A stretch of 5,732 nt of DNA from Methanomicrobiales archaeon (GTDB taxonomy: Archaea; Halobacteriota; Methanomicrobia; Methanomicrobiales; Methanoculleaceae). A program made the translations under genes and the position numbers. The notes under the pieces were generated by a model, which was not told where the DNA came from, did no database searches, and worked only from the letters and a program-made list of their open reading frames with translations. Position 1 is the first letter of the stretch. Every line of letters starts with the position of its first letter. Where the stretch lies: positions 1 to 5,732 of the forward strand of contig JAAZGM010000280.1 of assembly GCA_012511245.1 (NCBI GenBank). The letters run 5' to 3'. This document shows positions 1-5,283 of the stretch, piece by piece.

Positions 1-15
1 CCTGAATCTCTTACT

Positions 16-459
16 ATGACCCACTGGATCGCCTCCTCCAACCGCGCCAACCAGAAGATCCTCGATCAGAAGCAGATCTGGGGAGTACCAAAGCGAAACA
101 AATCCCTCATGAACCGGGTGAAGCCCGGCGACACCATCCTCATGTACGTCCGGCAGGAGAAAGAGGGCGACACCATCCTCTCCTCCGCGATCACCGGCGC
201 CTACGAGGTCGTCGCCGACCCCTACGAGGACCACTCGCGCCTCTTCGTCACCCCGCCGCATATGGGCGACGAGGTCTTCCCCTACCGCATGAAGGTCCGG
301 CCGATCAAGGTCTTCGCCGAACCCCTTGAGTTCAAACCCCTGATCGGGGATCTCACATTCATCACGAACAAGACGATGTGGAGCGGCCACCTCCGCGTCG
401 CCATGCGCGAGATCCCCGAGGAGGACTACCGGTTCATCCTCCGGCGGGCGGGGGCGTAA
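16..459 (+). CDS. EVE-domain protein (PUA-like, UPF0310/COG1673 type)
   Basis: A 147-residue single-domain protein of the EVE family, a PUA-like fold thought to bind modified bases in DNA or RNA. Seen: the N-terminal M-x-x-W-I-x-x-x-N signature (residues 1-9), the block IWGVPKRNK (21-29), then VKPGDTILMYV (35-45), a strand around FPYRMKVRPIKVF (88-100) and the closing FITNKTMW-GHL-R/M-REI segment (115-133). The length matches stand-alone family members. The ATG at 16 puts the conserved Trp at residue 4, as usual. The five codons before it are open and no Shine-Dalgarno is visible, so an upstream start cannot be fully excluded. The next gene starts 3 bases after the stop, so the two are probably cotranscribed. 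The ligand is unknown. EVE genes are often found near restriction or other defence genes, but none is visible here. Confidence 0.9.
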   Translation: MTHWIASSNRANQKILDQKQIWGVPKRNKSLMNRVKPGDTILMYVRQEKEGDTILSSAITGAYEVVADPYEDHSRLFVTPPHMGDEVFPYRMKVRPIKVFAEPLEFKPLIGDLTFITNKTMWSGHLRVAMREIPEEDYRFILRRAGA

Positions 460-461
460 CC

Positions 462-890
462 GTGAGCACTATCACCGGCGCCACCTTCCCCGTCCCGAAA
501 CACCTCATGCCCCGGTTCTTTGAGGACAATAAAACCGTCTTCATCAAGCCCGCCACCGTCTTCAAGGAACTCCGGGGCGGGATGAAACTCATCTTCTACC
601 AGTCCCGCGAGGACACCGGCTACGCCGGGGAGGCGACGATCAAGCGGATCGTCATCGGCGACGACCCGCTCGCGTTCTTCGATACCTTCGGCGACGCGGT
701 CTTCCTCACGAGAGACGAGGCAACAGCCTACGTCGAGGGCCAGGAGCGGTGGCAGGGGGTCCGGGTCAGGAAGGGTGAGACGAGAAAACGCCCCTGGATG
801 GCGCTTGAACTCGAGGATATCCGCAAATACACCACCGTGAAAAAACCCGAACGGTTCGTCCCGGTCGGGGGAAGGTATCTCCGGGAGTAA
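462..890 (+). CDS. DUF365 family protein, probably PUA/ASCH-like
   Basis: A 142-residue protein that I recognise as DUF365, a family of unknown function seen mainly in methanogens and related archaea. Typical blocks are VPKHLMPRFF (11-20), KTVFIKPATVFKEL (24-37), GMKLIFYQS (40-48), GEATIKRI (56-63), FLTRDEA (81-87) and RPWMALELEDIRKY near 110-123. The strand pattern, with G-x-K-h-h-F-Y followed by G-x-A-x-I and a final P-W-M-h-x-L strand, parallels the EVE protein upstream, so a PUA-like nucleic-acid-binding fold is inferred. I chose GTG at 462 because it lies 3 bases after the previous stop and gives the normal family N-terminus. The ATG at 378 lies inside the upstream gene and ATG 507 would cut conserved residues. 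No enzymatic motif is visible. Confidence 0.85.
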   Translation: MSTITGATFPVPKHLMPRFFEDNKTVFIKPATVFKELRGGMKLIFYQSREDTGYAGEATIKRIVIGDDPLAFFDTFGDAVFLTRDEATAYVEGQERWQGVRVRKGETRKRPWMALELEDIRKYTTVKKPERFVPVGGRYLRE

Positions 891-909
891 CTACCACCAT
901 AAACCGGGA

Positions 910-1422
910 ATGAAGATCATCAACGTCGTCGCTTCCGGCGATCTGCACCAGCCGGTCCCATTCGAACGGCTGCCGGAACTCCCCGCCGCGACCTACAACC
1001 CCGAGGTCTACCACGGGGCCTACATCCTCCTCTCCCGGGGGAAGGCCACCATCTACCGGAGCGGGAAATATATCATCTACGGCCTTAGAGCCCTCGACGA
1101 GGTCGATACCTCCTACCGGGAGTTCCTCACCCTCATCTCGCCCATCATCGATCCAGCACTCGCATCACCGCCCGGGGTCAGGAACATCGTCGGCATGGAC
1201 GACTTCCAGACCGGGATCCCACTCTCACGGCTCGTCGTCGCGCTCAAGATGGAGCGGGTCGAGTACGAGCCCGAACAGTTCCCCGGCCTGATCTACCGGG
1301 GCGACGCGGGGACCGCCCTCCTCTTCTCGTCGGGGAAGGTGATCCTCGCCGGGTTCAAAGACCTGGACGCAATGGAGGCGTTCGCATCCGGGCTGAAGGC
1401 GAAGATCAAGAACACTCTGTAG
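910..1422 (+). CDS. Divergent TATA-binding protein (TBP) paralogue
   Basis: A 170-residue protein with the two-repeat saddle architecture of archaeal TBP, which binds the TATA box and recruits TFB and RNA polymerase. Repeat 1 spans roughly residues 2-83 (INVVASGDL at the start) and repeat 2 roughly 90-167 (RNIVGMDD, then the highly conserved EPEQFPGLIYR at 120-130 and SSGKVILAG at 140-148). Repeat 2 keeps both phenylalanines that wedge into DNA (F124, F139). In repeat 1 the equivalent positions appear to be tyrosines (Y34, Y49), and the EPEQFPGLVYR stirrup is replaced by NPEVYHGAYIL. This is unlike a housekeeping TBP, so a specialised paralogue or regulator is likely. The acidic tail of some archaeal TBPs is absent. 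It starts 19 bases after the DUF365 stop with no strong Shine-Dalgarno, probably in the same operon. Confidence 0.88.
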   Translation: MKIINVVASGDLHQPVPFERLPELPAATYNPEVYHGAYILLSRGKATIYRSGKYIIYGLRALDEVDTSYREFLTLISPIIDPALASPPGVRNIVGMDDFQTGIPLSRLVVALKMERVEYEPEQFPGLIYRGDAGTALLFSSGKVILAGFKDLDAMEAFASGLKAKIKNTL

Positions 1423-1521
1423 TGGGCACCCGCCGCTTCGAGGGGCAACCTCCCGGTGGAACTCACGGGATTCTGCCGGGCGGCGCGGCACCTCTCTTGC
1501 TCTCCGTAATGTAGCCAGATG

Positions 1522-1560
1522 TTCGGAGTTCGATCTCGAACAGGCCCCTGAATCTCCGAA
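1522..1560. other. Possible structured element between convergent genes
   Basis: The arms TTCGGAG (1522-1528) and CTCCGAA (1554-1560) are perfectly complementary. They enclose a small TTCG/CGAA hairpin (1529-1532 with 1537-1540) and a CAG/CTG hairpin (1541-1543 with 1548-1550), a possible three-way junction. It lies between the ends of the TBP-like gene (plus strand) and the broken toxin gene (minus strand), where termination or RNA processing would be expected. There is no U-tract. A 7-bp inverted repeat with this spacing occurs by chance several times in a window this long, so only the nesting is notable. The rest of 1423-1599 holds nothing I can name. Confidence 0.2.
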
Positions 1561-1599
1561 GATCCCCTTCCACCTGGCGGCGCGCCTGGCCCGGTGCGG

Positions 1600-2039
1600 T
1601 CACCCGGAGCCTTCAACGAGCAGGGCACGATACCCGGCCTGGACAAAATGGTGGTCTGCGGTCAGGGCATCAGAGATCCCCCGCTCCTTCATGACCGCAA
1701 GAGAGATGCAATCCGTGAGGCTCCACGCTTTATCGAGCCTTTGCTCGTAGATATTCCCTCCCCTCAACCACAGGGCGGGATCGACAAAGACGATCTCCAC
1801 CCGGGGTGACGACGGAACGCGATGACGGACGGCTTGAATGCGGGGTTGGCGAGAGCGTTGAACGTCTCGGTGAGTACGCAGGAGGTGGTGACGAGAGAGG
1901 ATCCGGACTCCATCCGGTGCTTGTAGATCGTATCGGCGGTTTTGTGGAGGTTGTCACGCTTGTTCAGCAGCGCAATCCAGCATTCCGTATCAACAAAACA
2001 CCGATCACTCCCTATGAGTATCCCGCTTCGGCGTTCCAT
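1600..2039 (-). pseudogene. PIN-domain toxin (VapC-like), frameshifted
   Basis: Partner toxin of the antitoxin at 2005-2247. PIN-domain toxins are Mg-dependent ribonucleases, commonly cutting tRNA or rRNA. The N-terminal part reads CFVDTECWIALLNKRDNLH, then TTSCVLTETFNALANP; the C-terminal part, in another frame, reads VEIVFVDPALW, then KAWSLTDCISLAVMKERG and LTADHHF. All four PIN acidic residues survive: D in FVDTE, E in LTETF, D in SLTDC and D in LTADH. The frames join near 1798-1805 in a short C/G run. One extra base there would restore a protein of about 146 residues, the usual length. ATG 2039 is in frame and overlaps the antitoxin by 35 bp. A GTG overlapping the antitoxin stop (2008-2006) is out of frame by one base, so the N-terminus is uncertain too. 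Either a real pseudogene or a sequencing error. Confidence 0.8.
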
Positions 2040-2247
2040 ACAGGTGGTGATCGTGCTCCGCTGCGAGGTCGCTGACATGGGTATCTACGGCAAGCGACGC
2101 TATATCATAGGCCGGATCGGCGGTTGCGTCGGAGTTCTCCGGGGTGAGTTGTATGGTAATGGTATACTTCTTCCCTGCCTCAAGGTCGACAGGCCCGGAA
2201 GGTCGGAAGACCGTTCCATCAAAGAGAACTTTCAGCGTCTTTGTCAT
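2005..2247 (-). CDS. Antitoxin of a PIN-toxin pair (DUF104/AF2212-like)
   Basis: An 80-residue probable antitoxin. The N-terminus has the pattern of the AF2212-like (DUF104) antitoxins: a short beta-rich region with VLFDGTVFRPSGPVDLEAG (about residues 7-25) and KKYTITIQL. The tail reads AAEHDHHLYGTPKR, which I recall from the same kind of antitoxin in cyanobacteria and other bacteria, where it is followed by a PIN toxin. The start is ATG 2247, preceded by AGGGGTGG 7 bases upstream, a good ribosome binding site; the ATG codons further upstream lack one. The toxin frame overlaps its 3' end. The gene looks intact, unlike its toxin. The exact family name is less certain than the antitoxin role. 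Confidence 0.75.
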   Translation of the reverse strand: MTKTLKVLFDGTVFRPSGPVDLEAGKKYTITIQLTPENSDATADPAYDIASLAVDTHVSDLAAEHDHHLYGTPKRDTHRE

Positions 2248-2289
2248 CTGAAAACCACCCCTGAGTTCGATGACCATCATGGTCTTCGT

Positions 2290-2301
2290 GAAATAATAAT
2301 G
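2290..2301 (-). promoter_or_regulatory. Candidate TATA box for the antitoxin-toxin pair
   Basis: On the minus strand, CATTATTATTTC lies at 2301-2290, about 45-50 bases ahead of the antitoxin ATG at 2247. It is the most AT-rich stretch in the region. A start about 25 bases downstream would fall near 2270 and leave a short leader containing the AGGGGTGG ribosome binding site. Inferred from position and composition only. Confidence 0.4.
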
Positions 2302-2372
2302 ACTGCGGGTGCGCCTGCACCGGTTCGCCCCTGCCAGGTTCGGCGGCGGTTCTCCTTGAGCGGATACGCCCG

Positions 2373-2419
2373 GAGAGGAAGGCAGTCCACGCTCGGGTGA
2401 GGATGCATATCCTCCTCTC
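2373..2419. other. Inverted repeats in the divergent intergenic region
   Basis: The 259-bp gap between the antitoxin (minus strand) and the lipoprotein gene (plus strand) holds two competing hairpins. GAGAGGA (2373-2379) pairs with TCCTCTC (2413-2419), and inside it GAGGAT (2399-2404) pairs with ATCCTC (2409-2414) around a GCAT loop. The two share bases 2413-2414, so they could be alternative structures or an operator. Both are short enough to arise by chance. No gene is visible in 2248-2506. Confidence 0.2.
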
Positions 2420-2475
2420 GGGGGCTGATTTGCCCGGCAGTAACCTCTCATGCTCACAACCCCGCTTTAGGAATG

Positions 2476-2481
2476 TTTAAG
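2476..2481 (+). promoter_or_regulatory. Weak TATA-like element before the lipoprotein gene
   Basis: TTTAAG at 2476-2481 lies about 26-30 bases before the ATG at 2507. If used, transcription would begin within a few bases of the start codon, giving a nearly leaderless mRNA. That fits the absence of a Shine-Dalgarno ahead of this ATG. The match to an archaeal TATA box is only partial. Confidence 0.3.
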
Positions 2482-2506
2482 CCGGTCTAACCCTCTATCG
2501 GTTCCT

Positions 2507-2872
2507 ATGAGCCTACCTCTCTCATCAAGAAGATATGTGGTGGCAGGAATTGCCCTCATGCTATGCCTGGCATCCGGCTGCACATCCCAGACGACTGCCG
2601 AGAGCAAGTCGACGCCGCCGCGACCCACCACGCAAAAGACAGATCCGCCGGCAGACTCTCCTCCGGCGACGACGAAGGCTACAACCGTCCCGGCGGCTCC
2701 CGCCACCCATGAGGTATGCAAGTGCACAGGCGATCTCTACAACTGCGGTGATTTCGCCACCCAGCGCGAAGCACAGGCATGCTACGATTATGGCATGTCT
2801 CTTGGGATGGGGGACATCCACAAACTCGATTCCGATAAGGACGGCATCGCCTGTGAAAATCTGAAGAAGTAG
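2507..2872 (+). CDS. Lipoprotein with Excalibur-type calcium-binding domain
   Basis: A 121-residue secreted, probably lipid-anchored protein. Residues 1-25 form a lipoprotein signal: Arg-Arg at 8-9, a hydrophobic core (VVAGIALMLC) and the lipobox LASGC ending at Cys25. Residues 26-68 are a low-complexity Thr/Pro/Ser/Ala linker typical of a surface tether. The C-terminal domain (about 70-121) has C71, C73, C80, C92 and the loop LDSDKDGIACE (107-117), an Excalibur motif with the D-x-D-x-D-G calcium-binding pattern. This domain often accompanies secreted nucleases or envelope proteins, but no nuclease domain is present here. ATG 2507 gives a clean signal peptide. A zinc-ribbon gene follows after 13 bases and is probably cotranscribed. 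The role outside the membrane is unknown. Confidence 0.85.
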   Translation: MSLPLSSRRYVVAGIALMLCLASGCTSQTTAESKSTPPRPTTQKTDPPADSPPATTKATTVPAAPATHEVCKCTGDLYNCGDFATQREAQACYDYGMSLGMGDIHKLDSDKDGIACENLKK

Positions 2873-2885
2873 AGGTGAAAAGAGA

Positions 2886-3794
2886 ATGCAATGCCCAAAC
2901 TGCGGCTTTGAAGGTGAGGGAAAATACTGTAGCAACTGCGGTAACCTGCTGGGGGTACGGCCTGGCGAACCCGCAGGGGAAACTACCGTTCCCGTGCAGG
3001 GATCGTGGTCTGATAGATGCCCTGCCTGTGGATCTGAATCCCTATCTAAGACCGCGGAAAAGAAGTTCTTTGGATTGGCCTCGAGAGAGGCATTTACGTG
3101 CTCGAAGTGCGGAGCAGTCTTTGTCCCCATGAACAAGGACACCTTCAAACTCACGCAGATCGCCGACAGATCAAACCCTGTCTGGACGGACTATGGCAAT
3201 CAGGTGTTGAAAGACCAGGAATGGCTGCGCATTGCGTATGGAGGGCTTTCCGATGCGAAACAGCGCGAGGTTGATATTGAATATCTGCTTGAGCAACTCC
3301 AGAAAGGGCAGATTCCACAACTTTCTGCAGACATAGGTTCTCTCATCCTGAAGAAGGGAGAGCGGCCGGTTGCGGCGATACCTGGAGTTACCCTGAAGGA
3401 GCCACGGTCTGTACGGACAACATATGGGGGCGGAGGAGGGCCGAGTTTCCGGATTGCAAAGGGCGTATACATCAGGACGACCGGGTTTGGCGCAAGGAGT
3501 GAGTCCCATGAAGAGATTCGAGCGATCGATTCAGGCACTCTTACCCTGACGAGCAAACGGTTACTGTTTACGGGACAGAAGCGCACGACAAATATCAAGC
3601 TTGAGAAGATCGTGGCAATGGAGCCGTTTAAGGATGGTATCGCTGTTAACCGTGAGGGAAAACAGAAGACGGAATACTATACCGGTCTGAACAACGCAGT
3701 CCTGACAGTCGGTGTTGAGGGGAGATCGTACGAGGAACCGCTCTCCGGCGTGATGTTCATGTGCATGGTACAGGGCTTGATTAACTGTGAGTAG
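2886..3794 (+). CDS. Double zinc-ribbon protein with C-terminal PH/GRAM-like domain
   Basis: A 302-residue, probably cytoplasmic protein with no signal peptide or membrane segment. An N-terminal zinc ribbon has C3/C6 and C15/C18 (CPNC...CSNC). A second has C45/C48 and C72/C75 (CPAC...CSKC). Residues 90-150 are a polar, partly helical stretch. After a Gly-rich stretch (181-185), residues about 190-280 contain SGTLTLTSKRLLFTGQKR and an I-K-L-E-K-I strand, resembling PH/GRAM-like modules found in many prokaryotic zinc-ribbon proteins. Substrate and partners are unknown. ATG 2886 follows AGAGGTGA (2871-2878) at 7 bases, the clearest ribosome binding site in the window. Codons look more AT-rich than in the 16-1422 genes, hinting at a different history; this is a visual impression. 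Confidence 0.8.
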   Translation: MQCPNCGFEGEGKYCSNCGNLLGVRPGEPAGETTVPVQGSWSDRCPACGSESLSKTAEKKFFGLASREAFTCSKCGAVFVPMNKDTFKLTQIADRSNPVWTDYGNQVLKDQEWLRIAYGGLSDAKQREVDIEYLLEQLQKGQIPQLSADIGSLILKKGERPVAAIPGVTLKEPRSVRTTYGGGGGPSFRIAKGVYIRTTGFGARSESHEEIRAIDSGTLTLTSKRLLFTGQKRTTNIKLEKIVAMEPFKDGIAVNREGKQKTEYYTGLNNAVLTVGVEGRSYEEPLSGVMFMCMVQGLINCE

Positions 3795-4110
3795 GACGTG
3801 TTCCGGCCCGATTCCTCCCTCATCACGATCCCTTTCTCGACCGAACCGTGAAGGGCCGGTGGTGTTCAAAGCCGGGTCAGAGGGAATGGCAACAGGCCGA
3901 TCTTCGGTCGGTGAGCATGCAGCGCAGAGGATAACGCAAGAGATATGAGCACCACTGTTTCACACGGGGCGTGTGATACGACGGCCACCCCGGGGCAGTC
4001 ACCGGCGGTATAAGCATCTGTCAATGTCTGGCAGGATCACTATCGCCGGGCACCCGGCAGAGGTTCTTGTTCCGGGAACGCTGAACAGCCCCATCAAACC
4101 GGCTGACGTA
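3795..4110. other. Intergenic region without a supported gene
   Basis: The 316 bp between the convergent zinc-ribbon and hicA genes hold no frame I can assign to a protein. Seen: the arms CCGGCCC (3803-3809) and GGGCCGG (3853-3859), just after the zinc-ribbon stop and separated by 43 bases; a compact hairpin at 3960-3976; and a TATA-like GGTATAAGC (4007-4015) pointing toward hicA on the plus strand. An open plus-strand frame from ATG 4024 runs antisense across hicA and looks like a shadow of it. Confidence 0.5.
3960..3976. terminator. Hairpin between convergent genes, possible terminator
   Basis: TCACAC (3960-3965), loop GGGGC, GTGTGA (3971-3976): a perfect 6-bp stem with a 5-base loop. It lies between the zinc-ribbon gene and the end of hicA, where both transcripts should stop. 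No U-run follows on either strand, and archaeal termination depends mainly on U-tracts, so the role is uncertain. Confidence 0.25.
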
Positions 4111-4335
4111 TTACAAAAGATCTTCAATCTCCTCCCGCTCTATCCCGGCCTGCTTGAGGATCTCAAGGAGTGTGCCGGGCGGGAGATCGCGCCCGTGCAC
4201 CGGGACGACAACCCGGCGCTTCTTCTCCGATTGATAGAAGATGTGGTGGCTCCTCTTCACGCGGTCCAGCACAAATCCCTTCTTCTCCAGGATCTTGATT
4301 ACTTTCTGTGCCGTGAGTGCCGGAAGTTTAGGCGT
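4111..4335 (-). CDS. hicA: HicA-family mRNA interferase toxin with ACG at the start position
   Basis: A toxin of the HicA family, a small double-stranded-RNA-binding-like fold that cleaves mRNA using a conserved histidine. It reads PKLPALTAQKVIKILEKKGF, then RSHHIFY with the catalytic His at residue 30, VPVHGRDLPPGTL and a C-terminal helix: 74 residues, the family length. The Gly often seen before Ser-His is Arg28. The canonical start M-P-K-L-P is here ACG-CCT-AAA: the codon at 4335-4333 is ACG, not ATG. The only other upstream in-frame candidate is a TTG at 4413, deep inside hicB, which would add 26 unrelated residues. The reading frame itself is intact. The toxin may be silenced, translated weakly from ACG by coupling to hicB (8-bp overlap), or affected by a sequence error. 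Confidence 0.85.
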   Translation of the reverse strand, partial: TPKLPALTAQKVIKILEKKGFVLDRVKRSHHIFYQSEKKRRVVVPVHGRDLPPGTLLEILKQAGIEREEIEDLL

Positions 4336-4561
4336 GTGCCTCGACGGTGAGGGTGTATTCCAGGAGCCCTTCCTCGGTGGGAATCTCTTCGCCCTTCTCC
4401 TGGAGGTGTTCAATGTAGAGCTCGATAGCCTCCCGTGCCATCGTTATCGCCTCGTCGACAGTCTCCCCATAGGTGACGCACCCCGGAAGGGTCGGTACGG
4501 TGACGGTATACCCACCTTCCGGCTCCTTCCGGAGGAGGATACGGTAGTTCAGGTTTCTCAT
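4328..4561 (-). CDS. hicB: HicB-family antitoxin (short form)
   Basis: A 77-residue antitoxin of the HicB/UPF0150 family that would bind and block HicA. Seen: the typical N-terminal strand pair with YRILLRKEPEGGYTVTVPTLPGCVTYG (about residues 6-32), then the helix TVDEAITMAREAIELYIEHLQEKGE (34-58). The RNase-H-like fold is complete, but no C-terminal helix-turn-helix or ribbon-helix-helix is present, as in other short HicB forms. ATG 4561 is preceded by GGGGTG (4574-4569) at 7 bases. The in-frame GTG at 4576 would swallow that site, so it is less likely. Antitoxin comes first, the reverse of the classical hicAB order, and it overlaps hicA by 8 bp if ACG 4335 starts hicA. A strong inverted repeat lies just upstream. 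Confidence 0.92.
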   Translation of the reverse strand: MRNLNYRILLRKEPEGGYTVTVPTLPGCVTYGETVDEAITMAREAIELYIEHLQEKGEEIPTEEGLLEYTLTVEAHA

Positions 4562-4578
4562 TGCATCGCACCCCACGG

Positions 4579-4607
4579 ATCATGCATATGTATGACCTAT
4601 GCATGAT
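4579..4607. promoter_or_regulatory. Inverted-repeat operator candidate of hicBA
   Basis: A perfect 10-bp inverted repeat: ATCATGCATA at 4579-4588 and TATGCATGAT at 4598-4607, separated by 9 bases. Each arm also contains the palindrome ATGCAT. It lies between the predicted transcription start (near 4610) and the hicB ATG (4561), so a bound dimer could block transcription. Autoregulation is normal for toxin-antitoxin operons. A repeat of this length and placement is unlikely by chance. Confidence 0.65.
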
Positions 4608-4631
4608 AATGGTAATACATTCCCCGATGAT

Positions 4632-4639
4632 CTATAAAG
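4632..4639 (-). promoter_or_regulatory. Candidate TATA box of hicBA
   Basis: On the minus strand, CTTTATAG at 4639-4632 is close to the archaeal TATA consensus. A start about 25 bases downstream would fall near 4610, just before the inverted repeat at 4579-4607 and about 50 bases before the hicB ATG. Confidence 0.5.
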
Positions 4640-4676
4640 AGTATCCATAAAACAACCTCTTCCAGGGAAGAACGTA

Positions 4677-5243
4677 TCATCTCACCCCCTCCTTCGCGTT
4701 CCCTTCCCGCACCAGTCGTGCGTAACACGCCTCGCAGATATTCACCCCCGCCTCTCGCGAGCGATAAACCGCCTTCCCCGTCCCACAGACGTCGCACCGG
4801 CCGAGCTCGATCTTCACCCGTCCAAACGTCCTGGGGTCAAGCACCCCGGGCAGCGGCCGGACACCGTTTGCAACATTTACACCCGTGTTGCAACCGCTAT
4901 CAAGAGGGGGTGGAGGATCCTCCCCCTCACCCTCGTCCTCCAACCAGACCGCGAGCTCTGCCGTCCACTCCCGATAGCGTTCGGTGTCGAACTGGAAGTG
5001 GGATTCGTGCCGGCGGACGGTCGTCCCGGCACTCTCATCGATGACCGTCGCGTCCACCACGCTGATGGCAGGGCACTTCTCAAGGAGTCCGCAGTAGACC
5101 GTGCCCTTCGCGGTGTAGCCCTGCAGGATCCGCCGGACCTGGTGATACGATAACCTCGCCACCTGTTGCAGCATCCGGATCGTGAACGTCTCCCACCCCA
5201 TCCGGGCAATAGTAGCGAGCGCCGCCGCTTCGTTCCTGGTCAT
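4677..5243 (-). CDS. Predicted winged-helix protein with C-terminal zinc ribbon
   Basis: A 188-residue protein of unknown function, probably DNA-binding. Residues about 5-60 look like a winged helix (NEAAALATIARMGWETFTIR, then LSYHQVRRILQGYTAKGTV). The middle (57-100) is a compact conserved-looking segment with SVVDATVIDE and TVRRHESHFQFD. Residues 101-135 are an acidic, Pro/Gly/Asn-rich linker. The C-terminus has a four-Cys zinc site, C150-x2-C153 and C170-x2-C173 (C-x2-C-x16-C-x2-C). The frame stays open much further upstream, but ATG 5243 gives a sensible protein start, has AGGA 7 bases ahead, and the upstream residues look non-coding. It diverges from vapB and ends just beyond the hicBA promoter. 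I associate such proteins with accessory elements of methanogens, but that is recall, not shown here. Confidence 0.7.
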   Translation of the reverse strand: MTRNEAAALATIARMGWETFTIRMLQQVARLSYHQVRRILQGYTAKGTVYCGLLEKCPAISVVDATVIDESAGTTVRRHESHFQFDTERYREWTAELAVWLEDEGEGEDPPPPLDSGCNTGVNVANGVRPLPGVLDPRTFGRVKIELGRCDVCGTGKAVYRSREAGVNICEACYARLVREGNAKEGVR

Positions 5244-5283
5244 CTTCGAGTCCTGCCCGCCACCCTCCTGGTTGACTCGCCAG

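Noticed and set aside
1528..1541. GTTCGATCTCGAAC as a tRNA T-arm or an att-site remnant
   Set aside because: No acceptor, D-arm or anticodon arm can be folded around it, and there is no integrase in the window.
1547..1556. Ten-base direct repeat CCTGAATCTC, also at 1-10
   Set aside because: Repeats of this length are expected several times by chance in 5.7 kb, and the contexts are unrelated.
1293..1646. Minus-strand open frames opposite the TBP-like gene
   Set aside because: They have shadow composition with no recognisable motif, and the plus-strand frame is clearly a TBP homologue.
1796..1806. Programmed -1 frameshift in the PIN toxin
   Set aside because: The frame-zero codons CAC-CCC-GGG do not form an X-XXY-YYZ heptamer, and no downstream stimulatory structure is evident.
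2561..3154. Minus-strand open frame across the lipoprotein and zinc-ribbon genes
   Set aside because: It spans two well-supported plus-strand genes and is Arg-rich with no motif, which is shadow behaviour.
3973..4350. A plus-strand open frame of 125 codons
   Set aside because: Most of it is antisense to hicA, it matches no family I know, and it looks like a GC-rich shadow frame.
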